Below are positions 33,956 through 43,050 of a DNA stretch of 64,000 bases, in pieces. The first letter of the stretch is position 1, and the number at the start of each line of letters is the position of its first letter. The position numbers and the translations under genes are program-made. The notes beneath the pieces were generated by a model. That model worked only from the letters and a program-made list of their open reading frames with translations. It did not search any database and was not told the DNA's origin. Source of the stretch: Maritalea sp047634455 (GTDB lineage Bacteria; Pseudomonadota; Alphaproteobacteria; Rhizobiales; Devosiaceae); the NCBI RefSeq assembly GCF_047634455.1, contig NZ_JBLIAI010000002.1:1-64000 (forward strand). Reading direction: 5' to 3'.

Positions 33956-35808
33956 TGGAATATGGTTTTCTCTTCGCCTGCTTCATTTTTCTGTCGGCCG
34001 CGGTGGTGGTGGTGCCACTCGCCAAACTGACAGGCCTTGGCCCCGTTCTTGGATATTTGCTCGCCGGCGTCCTGATTGGCCCATATGCCTTAGGGCTCGT
34101 AGCTGACCCACAAACAATATTTCGGTTTTCAGAATTTGGCGTCGTGATGATGCTGTTCTTGATCGGCTTAGAATTGCAACCACGCGAATTCTGGAATATG
34201 CGCGTGCGCCTTGTGGGCCTGGGCATCCCGCAGGTCATCATTAGCGCAATATTGATTGCTGGCATCGGCATTGGGCTCAATATGCCCTGGCAATCAGCCA
34301 TCGTTATGGGGTTAGGCCTATCGCTTTCTTCAACTGCCATTGTGCTCAAAATCATCGATGAACGCGGGATTATGCAACGAAGCGTTGGCCGCTCCGCCTT
34401 CTCAGTGCTCTTGGTACAAGATGTGGCCGTTATCCCGTTTCTTGCGATCATCCCGTTTTTGGTTATCCCAGAACTGGCCGGCTACGCCCCATCAGATGTT
34501 CACGGTGCTGCCGTACAAGATGAATCCGGTTGGCAAGCGGGTTGGCGGGTCGCCTTCGTTTTTGCCTCCATGTATCTTGCTGGGCGCTATTTGTTAAAAC
34601 CTGTTTTGCGCATTATCGCGCAATCTGGTGTTCGTGAAATTTTCACAGCGTTCGCGTTATTGCTCGTTGTCGCAGCAGCGTTGCTGATGGAATGGATCAA
34701 TCTTTCCCCAGCGCTTGGCGCCTTCATGATTGGCGTCATTTTGGCCGACAGCGAATATAGGCACGAGTTGGAAAGCAACCTTGAGCCATTTAAAGGCCTG
34801 TTGCTCGGCCTGTTCTTTATTTCGGTTGGCATGTCGATTGAATTTTCAGTGTTGTTGGACAACCCTTGGTTCATTCTTGGCCTGGTCCTGGTTCTCGCCA
34901 CCATCAAGTTTGCCGTGCTTTATGGTCTTGCGACGCTATTTCGATTTCACATCGCGGATCGACTTTTGTTCGCCACATTACTCGCGCAAGGCGGCGAATT
35001 CGCATTTGTCTTGTTCCAGTTTGCATCGGGCGCCGGAGCGCTAGATCCACAATTGGCCAGCCTTTTAAACGTAACCGTTGCCCTTTCGATGATCATTACA
35101 CCCGTTTTATTGATCACTTTTGACCGGTTGGTGGTGCCCAACTTGCCCTCGCTGCAGTCACCCGAACGGCCCGACGACGACATTAGTGTGCGCAACAGTG
35201 TAATAGTTCTCGGGTATGGTCGCTTTGGCCAAATCGTAACCCGTCTCTTAACTGCGCAAGGCTTTGAAGCCACTCTGATTGACCATGACCCCGAGCAGAT
35301 TGAATTGATGAAAAAATTCGACGCCAAAGTGTTTTATGGCGATGCAAGACGGCTCGATCTGTTAACGTCCGCCGGCGCAGACAAAGCGGAATTGATGGTC
35401 ATTTCCATTCACAACCCTGAAATCGTGTCTGAGATTTCCCGCATGGTCCGGGCAAATTTTCCGCATATTCGCATCCTCGCCCGCGCCCGCGACCGTAACC
35501 ACGCACATGACTTGATGGATATCGGCGTTCATGAATTTGAGCGCGACACGTTCCATTCGGCATTGCATCTTGGCATCAAAGCACTTGTTTCACTTGGCTA
35601 CACGGAGGCAAAAGCCAAGCGCCTCGCCAACGCATTTGCCAAGCATGATGTGGAGATGTTGCACGAAGCATATGAATTGCGTGGTGACGACGAAGCAATG
35701 ATTGGTCACGTCAAAACTGCGCGCCAATTGCTTATGCAAGTGATGCAAGCCGACCTTGATGAATTGGAAGCCGAAATTGAAGCTGCCAAAAAGAAAGACA
35801 AGAGCTAA
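33955..35808 (+). CDS. CPA2-family monovalent cation:proton antiporter (KefB/C-like)
   Basis: A 617-residue transporter: about 12-13 transmembrane spans in residues 1-390 (Na_H_Exchanger fold with LGPVLGYLLAGVLIGP and GLGLSLSSTAIVLKI), then a cytosolic RCK/TrkA-N domain from about 412 (VIVLGYGRFGQIVTRLL, acidic end in LIDHDPEQIE, FYGDARRLDLL) that senses nucleotide. Probably K+ efflux coupled to H+. The ATG at 33955 sits on the stop of a 20-codon ORF; the in-frame TTG at 33925 is a weaker option. Confidence 0.9.
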   Translation: MEYGFLFACFIFLSAAVVVVPLAKLTGLGPVLGYLLAGVLIGPYALGLVADPQTIFRFSEFGVVMMLFLIGLELQPREFWNMRVRLVGLGIPQVIISAILIAGIGIGLNMPWQSAIVMGLGLSLSSTAIVLKIIDERGIMQRSVGRSAFSVLLVQDVAVIPFLAIIPFLVIPELAGYAPSDVHGAAVQDESGWQAGWRVAFVFASMYLAGRYLLKPVLRIIAQSGVREIFTAFALLLVVAAALLMEWINLSPALGAFMIGVILADSEYRHELESNLEPFKGLLLGLFFISVGMSIEFSVLLDNPWFILGLVLVLATIKFAVLYGLATLFRFHIADRLLFATLLAQGGEFAFVLFQFASGAGALDPQLASLLNVTVALSMIITPVLLITFDRLVVPNLPSLQSPERPDDDISVRNSVIVLGYGRFGQIVTRLLTAQGFEATLIDHDPEQIELMKKFDAKVFYGDARRLDLLTSAGADKAELMVISIHNPEIVSEISRMVRANFPHIRILARARDRNHAHDLMDIGVHEFERDTFHSALHLGIKALVSLGYTEAKAKRLANAFAKHDVEMLHEAYELRGDDEAMIGHVKTARQLLMQVMQADLDELEAEIEAAKKKDKS

Positions 35809-36332
35809 AGGTCCAACCGCCACTGTTTGATCACTTCGATCGGCGAAAATTCAATGATCTCAATGGAATTGAAGATCACATCAAACTCTCCGATTTCTGC
35901 ATTGATGTAGCGCAGCACCGCCTCACGATTTGCCGGATCGATTTGGGTCGCCAGCGTGCAGTGCGGATGCCATTTGCCGGGCAAGTAATTAGCTCTGCAT
36001 TTGGCTGCATCCACCTGTCCATGAATTTCATGATGCAACGCCAATAACCGTGGAACTTGCACAGGCGCTGCCCACACCACCATCGGTTCCACATCAAAAA
36101 ACTTGATCTTATCGAAAGTTACCCGTACCGGCTTTGTTCGTTTAAAGACCTCATTCAACTGCCGTTTCAATTGTGCGCCGGTCACGTGCTCAAACATGGC
36201 GAAGGTAAAATGCGGCGGATAATTGAGCGTAGGCATGGATGGCGATGTTTCAAACCCTGAAACTTCTTGCCACAAATGGGTAATCGCACGCGCGCTTTTG
36301 TTGCGCGCCACCAGCGAAACCGCACTCCCCAT
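35805..36332 (-). CDS. 2'-5' RNA ligase/cyclic phosphodiesterase-family protein
   Basis: A 175-residue 2H-phosphoesterase-like protein. The two catalytic HxT/S-type motifs are visible as HFTF (about 41-44) and HCTL (about 129-132), flanking two homologous lobes. Relatives open 2',3'-cyclic phosphates in RNA or nucleotides; substrate unknown. Start at 36332 (AAGGTG upstream) is preferred to the ORF limit 36 bases earlier. Its stop overlaps that of the antiporter by four bases on the other strand. Confidence 0.8.
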   Translation of the reverse strand: MGSAVSLVARNKSARAITHLWQEVSGFETSPSMPTLNYPPHFTFAMFEHVTGAQLKRQLNEVFKRTKPVRVTFDKIKFFDVEPMVVWAAPVQVPRLLALHHEIHGQVDAAKCRANYLPGKWHPHCTLATQIDPANREAVLRYINAEIGEFDVIFNSIEIIEFSPIEVIKQWRLDL

Positions 36333-36436
36333 AACAAAACACCTTTCGCAGACCAAAATTGCCAACATTGACTTGGCCCGGCAAGTTGGATGATCTAACC
36401 TGCTAGGACCCCACCAATCAATTACGTATTTTACTT

Positions 36437-37207
36437 ATGCCCCTCGACATTACTTCGATCGACCCTTGGGTCATCATAATCAGTTCCTTGGCCGTATTTC
36501 TGGTTGCCCTGTCAAAATCTGGTTTGATTGGCTCACTCAGTTTTGTCGGCGTACCGCTTTTATCCATCGTGATGCCTGTCACCGAAGCCGTGGGCATCAT
36601 GCTGCCCGTATTGTTGTCAATGGATGCGATTGGCCTGATGGCCTATCGGCGCGAAATCCATTGGCCAAACCTCAAAATCCTACTTCCCGGTGCCATCACC
36701 GGTATTGTTCTGGGTTGGATATTCTTTGCCTTTATTTCTGAAGGCATGGTGCGCCTCATGGTTGGCACTGTCACTGTACTGTTCTGCCTTGATGAATGGC
36801 TACCGTTGCGCAAAACACTTTCAGGCCTTCCTCCGTCCAGGCCCTGGGGGTGGTTTTGGGGCAACGTGGCAGGTTTTACAAGTTTTGTCAGCCATACGGG
36901 CGGTCCGCCATTTCAAATTTTCATGTTACCGCAGCGTTTAAAACCAACCCTATATGCGGGCACAACGGTGATTTTCTTTGCCGTGGTCAACACCACAAAA
37001 CTAATCCCTTACGCTTTCTTGGGACAATTATCGGTTTCCAATCTCGCCAAATCAGCGCTTTTGATACCTGTCGCGATTTTTGGAATGGTGTTGGGCGTCT
37101 ACCTTGTGCGACGCATCTCAACAGAACTATTTTACAAAATGGCTTATATATTGGCCTTCATGTTGGCACTCAAGCTGCTCTATGACGGCATCCTAAGTTT
37201 CTTGTAA
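36437..37207 (+). CDS. TauE/SafE-family sulfite exporter-like protein
   Basis: A 256-residue membrane protein with about eight spans and the family's duplicated motif: ALSKSGLIGSLSFVGVPLLS near residues 23-42 and NVAGFTSFVSHTGGPPFQIFMLP near 141-163. Members export sulfite, sulfoacetate or similar anions. No sulfur genes are adjacent, so the substrate is open. Confidence 0.9.
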   Translation: MPLDITSIDPWVIIISSLAVFLVALSKSGLIGSLSFVGVPLLSIVMPVTEAVGIMLPVLLSMDAIGLMAYRREIHWPNLKILLPGAITGIVLGWIFFAFISEGMVRLMVGTVTVLFCLDEWLPLRKTLSGLPPSRPWGWFWGNVAGFTSFVSHTGGPPFQIFMLPQRLKPTLYAGTTVIFFAVVNTTKLIPYAFLGQLSVSNLAKSALLIPVAIFGMVLGVYLVRRISTELFYKMAYILAFMLALKLLYDGILSFL

Positions 37208-37211
37208 GACG

Positions 37212-37247
37212 AACCAAAAACAAAAGGCCACGAGAATGATCGTGGCC
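37212..37247 (-). terminator. Terminator for the minus-strand DUF465 gene
   Basis: GGCCACGA-N6-TCGTGGCC (37226-37247); on the minus strand it is followed by TTTTGTTTTTGG. Confidence 0.75.
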
Positions 37248-37283
37248 CACTTGATTGATACTCAAAAGAATTTCTATTCTCAC

Positions 37284-37460
37284 CTATTGTCGCGTCTGAT
37301 TTTGCATTCGCGATATCTCGTCTTTTAACTCGAGTTTTTTGCGCTTCAGCATGCCGATTTTCAGCTCGTCTTGAGCGGGGCGCTGCAATTCTTGGAGGAT
37401 CTCATCGTCAAGCGAGGCATGACGGCGCTCCAGCGCGTTGAGGTGGGAAGTAGTTGTCAT
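37284..37460 (-). CDS. YdcH/DUF465-family protein (minus strand)
   Basis: A 58-residue coiled-coil protein read directly from the bases: it starts MTTTSHLNALERRHASLDDE and continues with a KIGMLKRKKLELKDEISRM helix, the DUF465 signature (LK-x-x-KL-x-LKDEI). AGGAAGA precedes the ATG at 37460 and a terminator follows. Function unknown. Confidence 0.85.
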   Translation of the reverse strand: MTTTSHLNALERRHASLDDEILQELQRPAQDELKIGMLKRKKLELKDEISRMQNQTRQ

Positions 37461-37645
37461 GAAGTCTTCCTTTCTCTGTAAGTACGTCGATCAGTGTGAC
37501 AAAAAAATGTTACGCTGTCCAATCAACAAATCATTCAAATTTGGCACAAATTTGCGCACACGGTTAAATCTTTATGCAATCATTTGTAATATGAGATAAT
37601 TTCGATATACCGGCACCAGTAGAATCACGAAAGGCCCGCCAGCGC

Positions 37646-37861
37646 ATGATGCAACTGACATCCGAACAACGGGCAAGATTGGGACTGGAACTGGCGTCTA
37701 AACGACAAGAACATAAAGATTTGGATGCAGCAATTCACGCCCTAACCCATTCGGGGCAGAACGACCCCATGCTGGTGCAGCGCTTAAAGAAGAAAAAACT
37801 AACGCTCAAAGACCGGATCAAAGAGATAGAAGATATATTATTGCCGGACATAATTGCGTAA
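37646..37861 (+). CDS. YdcH/DUF465-family protein (plus strand)
   Basis: A 71-residue paralogue of the divergent gene at 37284-37460: RLGLELASKRQEHKDLDAAIHAL, then MLVQRLKKKKLTLKDRIKEIED. The pair stands back to back over 185 bp. ATGATG offers two starts; AAAGG lies ten bases upstream. DUF465 genes next to purE are common in Rhizobiales. Confidence 0.87.
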   Translation: MMQLTSEQRARLGLELASKRQEHKDLDAAIHALTHSGQNDPMLVQRLKKKKLTLKDRIKEIEDILLPDIIA

Positions 37862-37980
37862 CAAAGCGCCTTTTCGCCAAAAATTTACACGTCGATCTTC
37901 GCCAATTAGACTTTACACCACTTGCTCAAAGTCTTTTTGTAGGCTAAACGCCTTTTTTGACGCAACGCGAGAGGGCACAA

Positions 37981-38475
37981 ATGCCTTTAAACCCGCCGAT
38001 AGCCATCGTCATGGGCTCTCAGTCTGACTGGGCCACAATGCGCCACGCTGCTGAGACACTCGACCAACTTCAAATTCCTTACGAAGCACGCATTGTTTCC
38101 GCGCACCGTACGCCTGATCGGATGTATGATTTTGCCAAAACGGCCGCCGACGATGGTTTTCAAATCATCATTGCAGGGGCAGGTGGCGCAGCGCACTTAC
38201 CCGGCATGATTGCCGCCCTCACCCATTTGCCCGTTTTCGGCGTCCCGGTGGAAAGCCGCACGATGAAGGGGCTGGACAGCCTTTATTCGATCGTGCAAAT
38301 GCCTGCGGGCATTCCGGTAGGCACATTGGCCATTGGTAAGGCAGGCGCAACCAACGCCGCTTTGTTGGCCGCAGCTGTTATTGCCCTGTCCAACGAGGAC
38401 GCGCGCAACAACTTGATCGCCTATCGCGAAAACCGCACCGCCAACGTCACTGAGTTCCCGATTGATGAAAAATAA
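37981..38475 (+). CDS. purE: 5-(carboxyamino)imidazole ribonucleotide mutase
   Basis: A 164-residue class I PurE that converts N5-CAIR to CAIR in purine synthesis. GSQSDWATM (about 12-20), SAHRTPDRM with the catalytic His (about 40-48), and AGAGGAAHLPGM are intact. ATG at 37981 with GAGGG upstream. Overlaps purK by 11 bases, so the two are coupled. Confidence 0.95.
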   Translation: MPLNPPIAIVMGSQSDWATMRHAAETLDQLQIPYEARIVSAHRTPDRMYDFAKTAADDGFQIIIAGAGGAAHLPGMIAALTHLPVFGVPVESRTMKGLDSLYSIVQMPAGIPVGTLAIGKAGATNAALLAAAVIALSNEDARNNLIAYRENRTANVTEFPIDEK

Positions 38476-39559
38476 ACTCGCAACTGGTGCGACCATCGGC
38501 ATTTTAGGCGGCGGACAGTTAGGCCGCATGTTAGCGCTTGCTGCCCATCGCTTGGGCCTAAACACCCACATATTTTGCCCGGACCCTAACAGTCCAGCTT
38601 TCGCTGTGACCCCGCACAAAACGATCGCAGCCTATGAAGATATCGCTTCATTGGTCAAATTTGCTCAAAGCGTTGATTGCGTCACTTACGAATTTGAAAA
38701 CGTGCCCGCAGCAACCGCAGCCGCGATAACTCAAGCAGGTACGGCGCTGTTTCCTTCAGCTAAAGCGTTAGAAACCTCACAAGACCGGCTGGTGGAAAAA
38801 CGCTTCATTTCGACCATCGGCATTGAAGTCGCGCCATATGCAAAAGTGGATAGCCAATCAGCACTGAATAGTGCGGTTAAAAAAATCGGCCTGCCCGCTG
38901 TCCTCAAAACCCGACATTTTGGTTACGACGGCAAGGGCCAAACCATCCTCAAGACCGACGATGATGTGGCAAACGCCTTCGCCGCCATTGGCGAACAGCC
39001 CGCCATTCTGGAAAGCTTCGTGCCTTTTGAGAAAGAGATATCGGTGATCATCGCACGCGATCAAACCGGTCATGTGGCAGCTTACGATCCGGCGGAAAAT
39101 GTACATCAAAACCACATTCTTAAAACGTCTACTGTGCCGGGAAATATTTCCAAGGCGCTGGGTGAAGCCGCCAAAGCAATTGCAACTCAACTGATTATTG
39201 CGCTCGATTATGTCGGCGTGATGGGCGTTGAATTTTTTGTGGTGTCCACACCCGACGGCGACAAGTTGGTGGTGAACGAATTTGCGCCACGTGTCCACAA
39301 TTCCGGGCACTGGACACAAGCGGCATGCTTGAACGATCAATTTGAACAACATATCCGCGCAGTAGCCGGTTGGGACCTTGGCAGCCCGGAGCGGCATTCA
39401 AATGTGGTGATGGAAAACCTGATCGGCGATGAGATCATTGCCGGGATGCAAACCACAGAATCGAACGCGCAAGTTCACCATTACGGCAAATCTGAAATAC
39501 GTAAGGGTAGAAAAATGGGGCACATCAATCGGATTTTTACCAAAAAAGGCACTAATTAA
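38465..39559 (+). CDS. purK: N5-carboxyaminoimidazole ribonucleotide synthase
   Basis: A 364-residue ATP-grasp enzyme that carboxylates AIR with ATP and bicarbonate. IGILGGGQLGRMLALAA (about 12-28), the ATP-grasp core KTRHFGYDGKGQ (about 141-152), EISVIIARD and the C-terminal NEFAPRVHNSGHW are complete. ATG at 38465 inside the purE 3' end. Confidence 0.96.
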   Translation: MKNKLATGATIGILGGGQLGRMLALAAHRLGLNTHIFCPDPNSPAFAVTPHKTIAAYEDIASLVKFAQSVDCVTYEFENVPAATAAAITQAGTALFPSAKALETSQDRLVEKRFISTIGIEVAPYAKVDSQSALNSAVKKIGLPAVLKTRHFGYDGKGQTILKTDDDVANAFAAIGEQPAILESFVPFEKEISVIIARDQTGHVAAYDPAENVHQNHILKTSTVPGNISKALGEAAKAIATQLIIALDYVGVMGVEFFVVSTPDGDKLVVNEFAPRVHNSGHWTQAACLNDQFEQHIRAVAGWDLGSPERHSNVVMENLIGDEIIAGMQTTESNAQVHHYGKSEIRKGRKMGHINRIFTKKGTN

Positions 39560-39720
39560 GCCTCTTTAGACGTAATTTCCGTCGTCAAACGCTGGACAAG
39601 CCTATCCATGTTTGGTATTCACCCACCCAACGCTTGGCTGGTTTGCTGGCCACAGCGCATTTGGCTTTTTGTCAAACGCGTTTGAAATTTGGTTTAACTC
39701 TTTTGAAGGTGGTGTGCCGC

Positions 39721-39939
39721 GTGCAAGTAGTCGTTCGCGATAACAATGTAGATCAAGCTCTTCGAGCTTTGAAAAAGAAACTTCAACGCGAAGGTGTATT
39801 TCGTGAAATGAAGTTGCGTAACTACTATGAAAAACCTTCTGAGAAAAGAGCCCGTCAAAAGGCTGAAGCTGTGCGCCGCGCCCGTAAATTGGCTCGCAAG
39901 CGCTTACAGCGTGAAGGTTTGGTTACACCTGGTCGTTAA
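39721..39939 (+). CDS. rpsU: Ribosomal protein bS21
   Basis: A 72-residue small-subunit protein with the typical MQVVVRDNNVDQALRALKKKLQREGVF start and Arg/Lys-rich helix. It begins with GTG at 39721 after GAAGGTGG; the upstream in-frame extension to 39634 is unrelated to the family. A strong terminator follows. Confidence 0.95.
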   Translation: MQVVVRDNNVDQALRALKKKLQREGVFREMKLRNYYEKPSEKRARQKAEAVRRARKLARKRLQREGLVTPGR

Positions 39940-39968
39940 TAGGCGTACCAGTTCATAGCTAGAGAATT

Positions 39969-40005
39969 AAAAAACGCCGCTGATTTTTCAGCGGCGTTTT
40001 TCTTT
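39969..40005 (+). terminator. Terminator after rpsU
   Basis: AAAAACGCCGCTGA-TTTT-TCAGCGGCGTTTTT: near-perfect stem with T-tracts on both strands, able to serve rpsU and the converging DsbA-like gene. Confidence 0.9.
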
Positions 40006-40030
40006 GTTCATTGATGGATAATTGTCGCAG

Positions 40031-40672
40031 CTATTCAATAGCTCCTGTCAGCACCTGTTCCAACGCCTCTTTAAACACCTCATCCGGCTGGGCGCCGGAA
40101 AGCCCATATTTATTGCCTAGAATAAAGAACGGCACACCTTGAATGCCCTGTTGGGATGCGCTTAAGGCAGCCTTTTCAACTTCCTTTTGCAGGTCTTCGC
40201 GCTCAACCAGCGCCAATACTTCTTCACGGGTGAACCCATGTGCAACGCCTATTTCAACCAGCACGTCAATATCCGATATATTGAGCGCATCCACGTAACA
40301 CGCGTGGCTCATCGCCATCGATATCTCATGCTGCGTACCCTTTGCCTCAGCCGCTGCAATCAGCACTTGAGCCGCTTGGGACGGGTAGCGCATTTTTTGC
40401 TTGCGCATATCCAAATCAAGGCCAGACTTCTTGGCTTCCTCTTCCAAACGGTCCCACATGGGGGCCGGGTCCGTGCCATATTTCCGACGCAGCATGGTTT
40501 CAACGTCCTCCCCCTCCTTGGTCGCGTCTGCATCCAGCAAATAAGGGTGATGGAAAATGTCGACCTTCACGTCACCGGGCAGCGCCGCGACAGCCTTGTT
40601 CAAACGGTGAAGGCCAACCAAGCACCATGGGCATACGGGATCAGAAAATATATCGATGCGCAATTCAGCCAT
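40031..40672 (-). CDS. DsbA-family (FrnE-like) thioredoxin-fold oxidoreductase
   Basis: A 213-residue protein with the redox motif CPWC at about residues 14-17 in DIFSDPVCPWCLVG, a helical insertion, and the cis-Pro loop GVPFFIL near 182-188. No signal peptide, so it acts in the cytosol like FrnE-type polyketide/stress proteins. Partner unknown. Confidence 0.9.
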   Translation of the reverse strand: MAELRIDIFSDPVCPWCLVGLHRLNKAVAALPGDVKVDIFHHPYLLDADATKEGEDVETMLRRKYGTDPAPMWDRLEEEAKKSGLDLDMRKQKMRYPSQAAQVLIAAAEAKGTQHEISMAMSHACYVDALNISDIDVLVEIGVAHGFTREEVLALVEREDLQKEVEKAALSASQQGIQGVPFFILGNKYGLSGAQPDEVFKEALEQVLTGAIE

Positions 40673-40761
40673 TTGGCACTCCTTGTTTTGCTTTTCGAGC
40701 TCTCAATACTAAAGCAATGCGGAAACGACAAATCAAACCTTTGGGAGCAGATGGTGCCGGT

Positions 40762-42405
40762 TTACTTTCCAGACTTTATCAGCCCAACGGCTTTGCGGAA
40801 TTTAACAATATGGTCGGCAATACCAGTTTGCTCCGTATTGGTCCAATAGCGCGTATGCGTAATCAACCGCAACCCAGCGAGCCCGAATTTTGAGTACGTA
40901 ATGCGCACTTTGTGTTCCAAAATGCCCCGCCCAAAAAGCTGTAGACCACTTACTGGACCACCCAACACATCGCCTTGCCAAAAGAACAAGGGATGATGCT
41001 CATCAAACATATTGCTCCATTTGACGGCCGAAAACACCGCGCCATGATGGGCATATGCCCGCGGGGCCTTCAGCGCCCATTCCGCAGTTGTTTCTGGAAT
41101 TGGCATACCCGCATATTCTTCGTTGAATTCCAGTTTGTCGGGCGTATAGAGCACGCCAAAGTCTTCATTGTAGGGACGTGGCGGAACCACTGGAAATAAA
41201 CGTTCTTCTTTCAGTTTTTCAAAATTTTCAACGCCGCGCGCAATCAGAAATTGGGCATGGCTCAAAGGCGAGCCAAAAGATACAAAATCGGTGATCTTCC
41301 AATAGGATCGAGATTTATGGCCGTGCTTATTTTCAACTGGACCTGATATCCGAATGGCTTTGGTGACATTGGCTTGAATGGCTTGATAGGACGCTATGGT
41401 CAGGGAATTCCAATAACGACTTTGATGGTTATTGACAAAAACATCATGCTCAAACAGCGCCTGCCGAACCCGGTCTGTCGGCGGGTTCTCATTGGTCGGC
41501 CCAAGCTCTTCCCACAGCAAATGCAAAATATCGTAAGCAACGACTGAACCAAGCGAATGCGCCACAACGACGATACGGTCATAGGTTGGATCATGATGCA
41601 GGTCGCGCAACAGGCTAAGACCACGTTCACGCACGTCATGACGGCGTTTCACTGTATCTGGATGCGCACCCATATAACCGGCCACATCGCCCAGATAGGG
41701 CAAAAAGAACATGCCCGTCAGGATGGTGACCAACAACGTACCCCCGACCACAGCAGACCGCACTTCCACTCCGCCAATACCAAACAACGTATAATAGACA
41801 AGCGTGGTGATCACCGCATAAGCGGGCCAGCGCAAAATCCAGCGCAAGTTTGGCACCAAACGCGCCAAACCAACCATCAGCCCAAGATTAAGCACCCCCA
41901 AAAAGCCAATTTGCCAAACATTTAGCCGTGCTGAACCGCCGTCCAAATTCCACCAATGCAATTCAAACATGGTGCCAAGCCCTAACAGCACAACGCCAAA
42001 AGCGACCAAACCGATTAAAACGATCAGAAAACATAAGGCGGCCCAGGGCCAAACCATACGGTCCACGACATATCCGGGGCGCACCATAATGATGCGCAAA
42101 AGCCAACGCCAAAGATTACGCAACTTTGCATCGTCCAGCACATCCGCATAATAAAACTCAAAGAAATCAGTGCGCTTGCCGTCCTTTGCAGGCGGCGTGG
42201 TGATGCGCTGTAAATCGTGGCTGCCAGTCTTAAGGTCAGGCACGATCCAGCTTTTGTTGCCGTCTGGTCCAATGTGGCGATCACCTTCATTCAGAACGGA
42301 TTTATCCGTGGTCCAAAGCGTTTCAACGATGCGACGCATCATGCCCATGGGCCGCTGTTCGCCCATGCCATGCACCACCACAATTGCTTGCTTTTCACCT
42401 GCCAC
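40762..42405 (-). CDS. Membrane-anchored alpha/beta hydrolase of unknown role
   Basis: A 547-residue protein. The N-terminal strand-loop VVVHGMGEQRP (about 8-18) forms the oxyanion part and the nucleophile elbow is AHSLGS near residue 281, about 260 residues later because four hydrophobic spans (about 117-140, 164-184, 193-213, 218-238) are inserted between them. A soluble C-terminal half follows with WALKAPRAYAHHGAVF. Starts with GTG at 42405 (AAGGGC upstream). The serine-hydrolase call is firm; lipid or ester substrate is a guess. Confidence 0.7.
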   Translation of the reverse strand: MAGEKQAIVVVHGMGEQRPMGMMRRIVETLWTTDKSVLNEGDRHIGPDGNKSWIVPDLKTGSHDLQRITTPPAKDGKRTDFFEFYYADVLDDAKLRNLWRWLLRIIMVRPGYVVDRMVWPWAALCFLIVLIGLVAFGVVLLGLGTMFELHWWNLDGGSARLNVWQIGFLGVLNLGLMVGLARLVPNLRWILRWPAYAVITTLVYYTLFGIGGVEVRSAVVGGTLLVTILTGMFFLPYLGDVAGYMGAHPDTVKRRHDVRERGLSLLRDLHHDPTYDRIVVVAHSLGSVVAYDILHLLWEELGPTNENPPTDRVRQALFEHDVFVNNHQSRYWNSLTIASYQAIQANVTKAIRISGPVENKHGHKSRSYWKITDFVSFGSPLSHAQFLIARGVENFEKLKEERLFPVVPPRPYNEDFGVLYTPDKLEFNEEYAGMPIPETTAEWALKAPRAYAHHGAVFSAVKWSNMFDEHHPLFFWQGDVLGGPVSGLQLFGRGILEHKVRITYSKFGLAGLRLITHTRYWTNTEQTGIADHIVKFRKAVGLIKSGK

Positions 42406-42501
42406 TGATTATTGCCCTTGCCTGAAATGCTTAAAGATTACGGTGTACCAGTTTGCTGACGAAAACAAGTTCAGCCCCGCTCAAACCTTGTTGGCAATTA
42501 C

Positions 42502-42954
42502 TCATTTTTCACTGAGATAATGTGATGCGTTCTCTCGTGCTCGCTCCAATAGCGCGTACAATTGATCACTCTCCTTAGGCGCAAAGTCAGACAATAATGC
42601 AGCATTCACTTGCTTGTAGAGTGTGCGCAGATGCTCTTTTTCTTTCGCCTTATTTGTAGCGGAAACCAACACAGAACGCGCATCGCTGCACGACGTGCAT
42701 TTTTCCACCCATCCAGCCTTTTCCATTCGATCAACAAGCCGCGAAACTGCTGGCTTTTCACTCCGCATATAGCGTGCCAACTCGCCAACACTTACCTCAT
42801 CGCGTCGCCACAAAACGCCCAGCACAATCCATTGTTGTGGCGTTAGGTCATGCGGCTCCAACAAACGAGCCAGAATTTGCTGCGCCCGTGCCGCCGTTAC
42901 CGACACCAATCTGCCCAACGAATCTGGCGGTGGTTCAATCGACTTTTTTGACAT
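42502..42954 (-). CDS. MarR-family transcriptional regulator
   Basis: A 150-residue winged-helix dimer: LARLLEPHDLTPQQWIVLGVLWRRDEVSVGELARYM, recognition helix KPAVSRLVDRMEKAGWV, wing EKCTSCSDARSVLVSAT. Two Cys in the wing (CTSC) could sense oxidants. Start at 42954 fits the family; the upstream extension to 43059 runs over the operator. Divergent from the cytochrome b561 gene, its probable target. Confidence 0.9.
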   Translation of the reverse strand: MSKKSIEPPPDSLGRLVSVTAARAQQILARLLEPHDLTPQQWIVLGVLWRRDEVSVGELARYMRSEKPAVSRLVDRMEKAGWVEKCTSCSDARSVLVSATNKAKEKEHLRTLYKQVNAALLSDFAPKESDQLYALLERARENASHYLSEK

Positions 42955-42966
42955 TTCGCTTTTTAG

Positions 42967-42998
42967 TTTACATGGAACACAAATTGTATTACATGTAA
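42967..42998. promoter_or_regulatory. Candidate MarR operator
   Basis: TTACATGTAA (42989-42998) is a perfect 10-bp palindrome and a half-site TTTACATG stands at 42967-42974, both in the 96-bp gap between the MarR gene and the cytochrome b561 gene. MarR proteins bind such A/T-flanked palindromes. Confidence 0.45.
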
Positions 42999-43050
42999 CG
43001 TAACATAAAGCAGCTCTTTTGCAATCGCTTTGACAAAGTAAGGAAACGGA

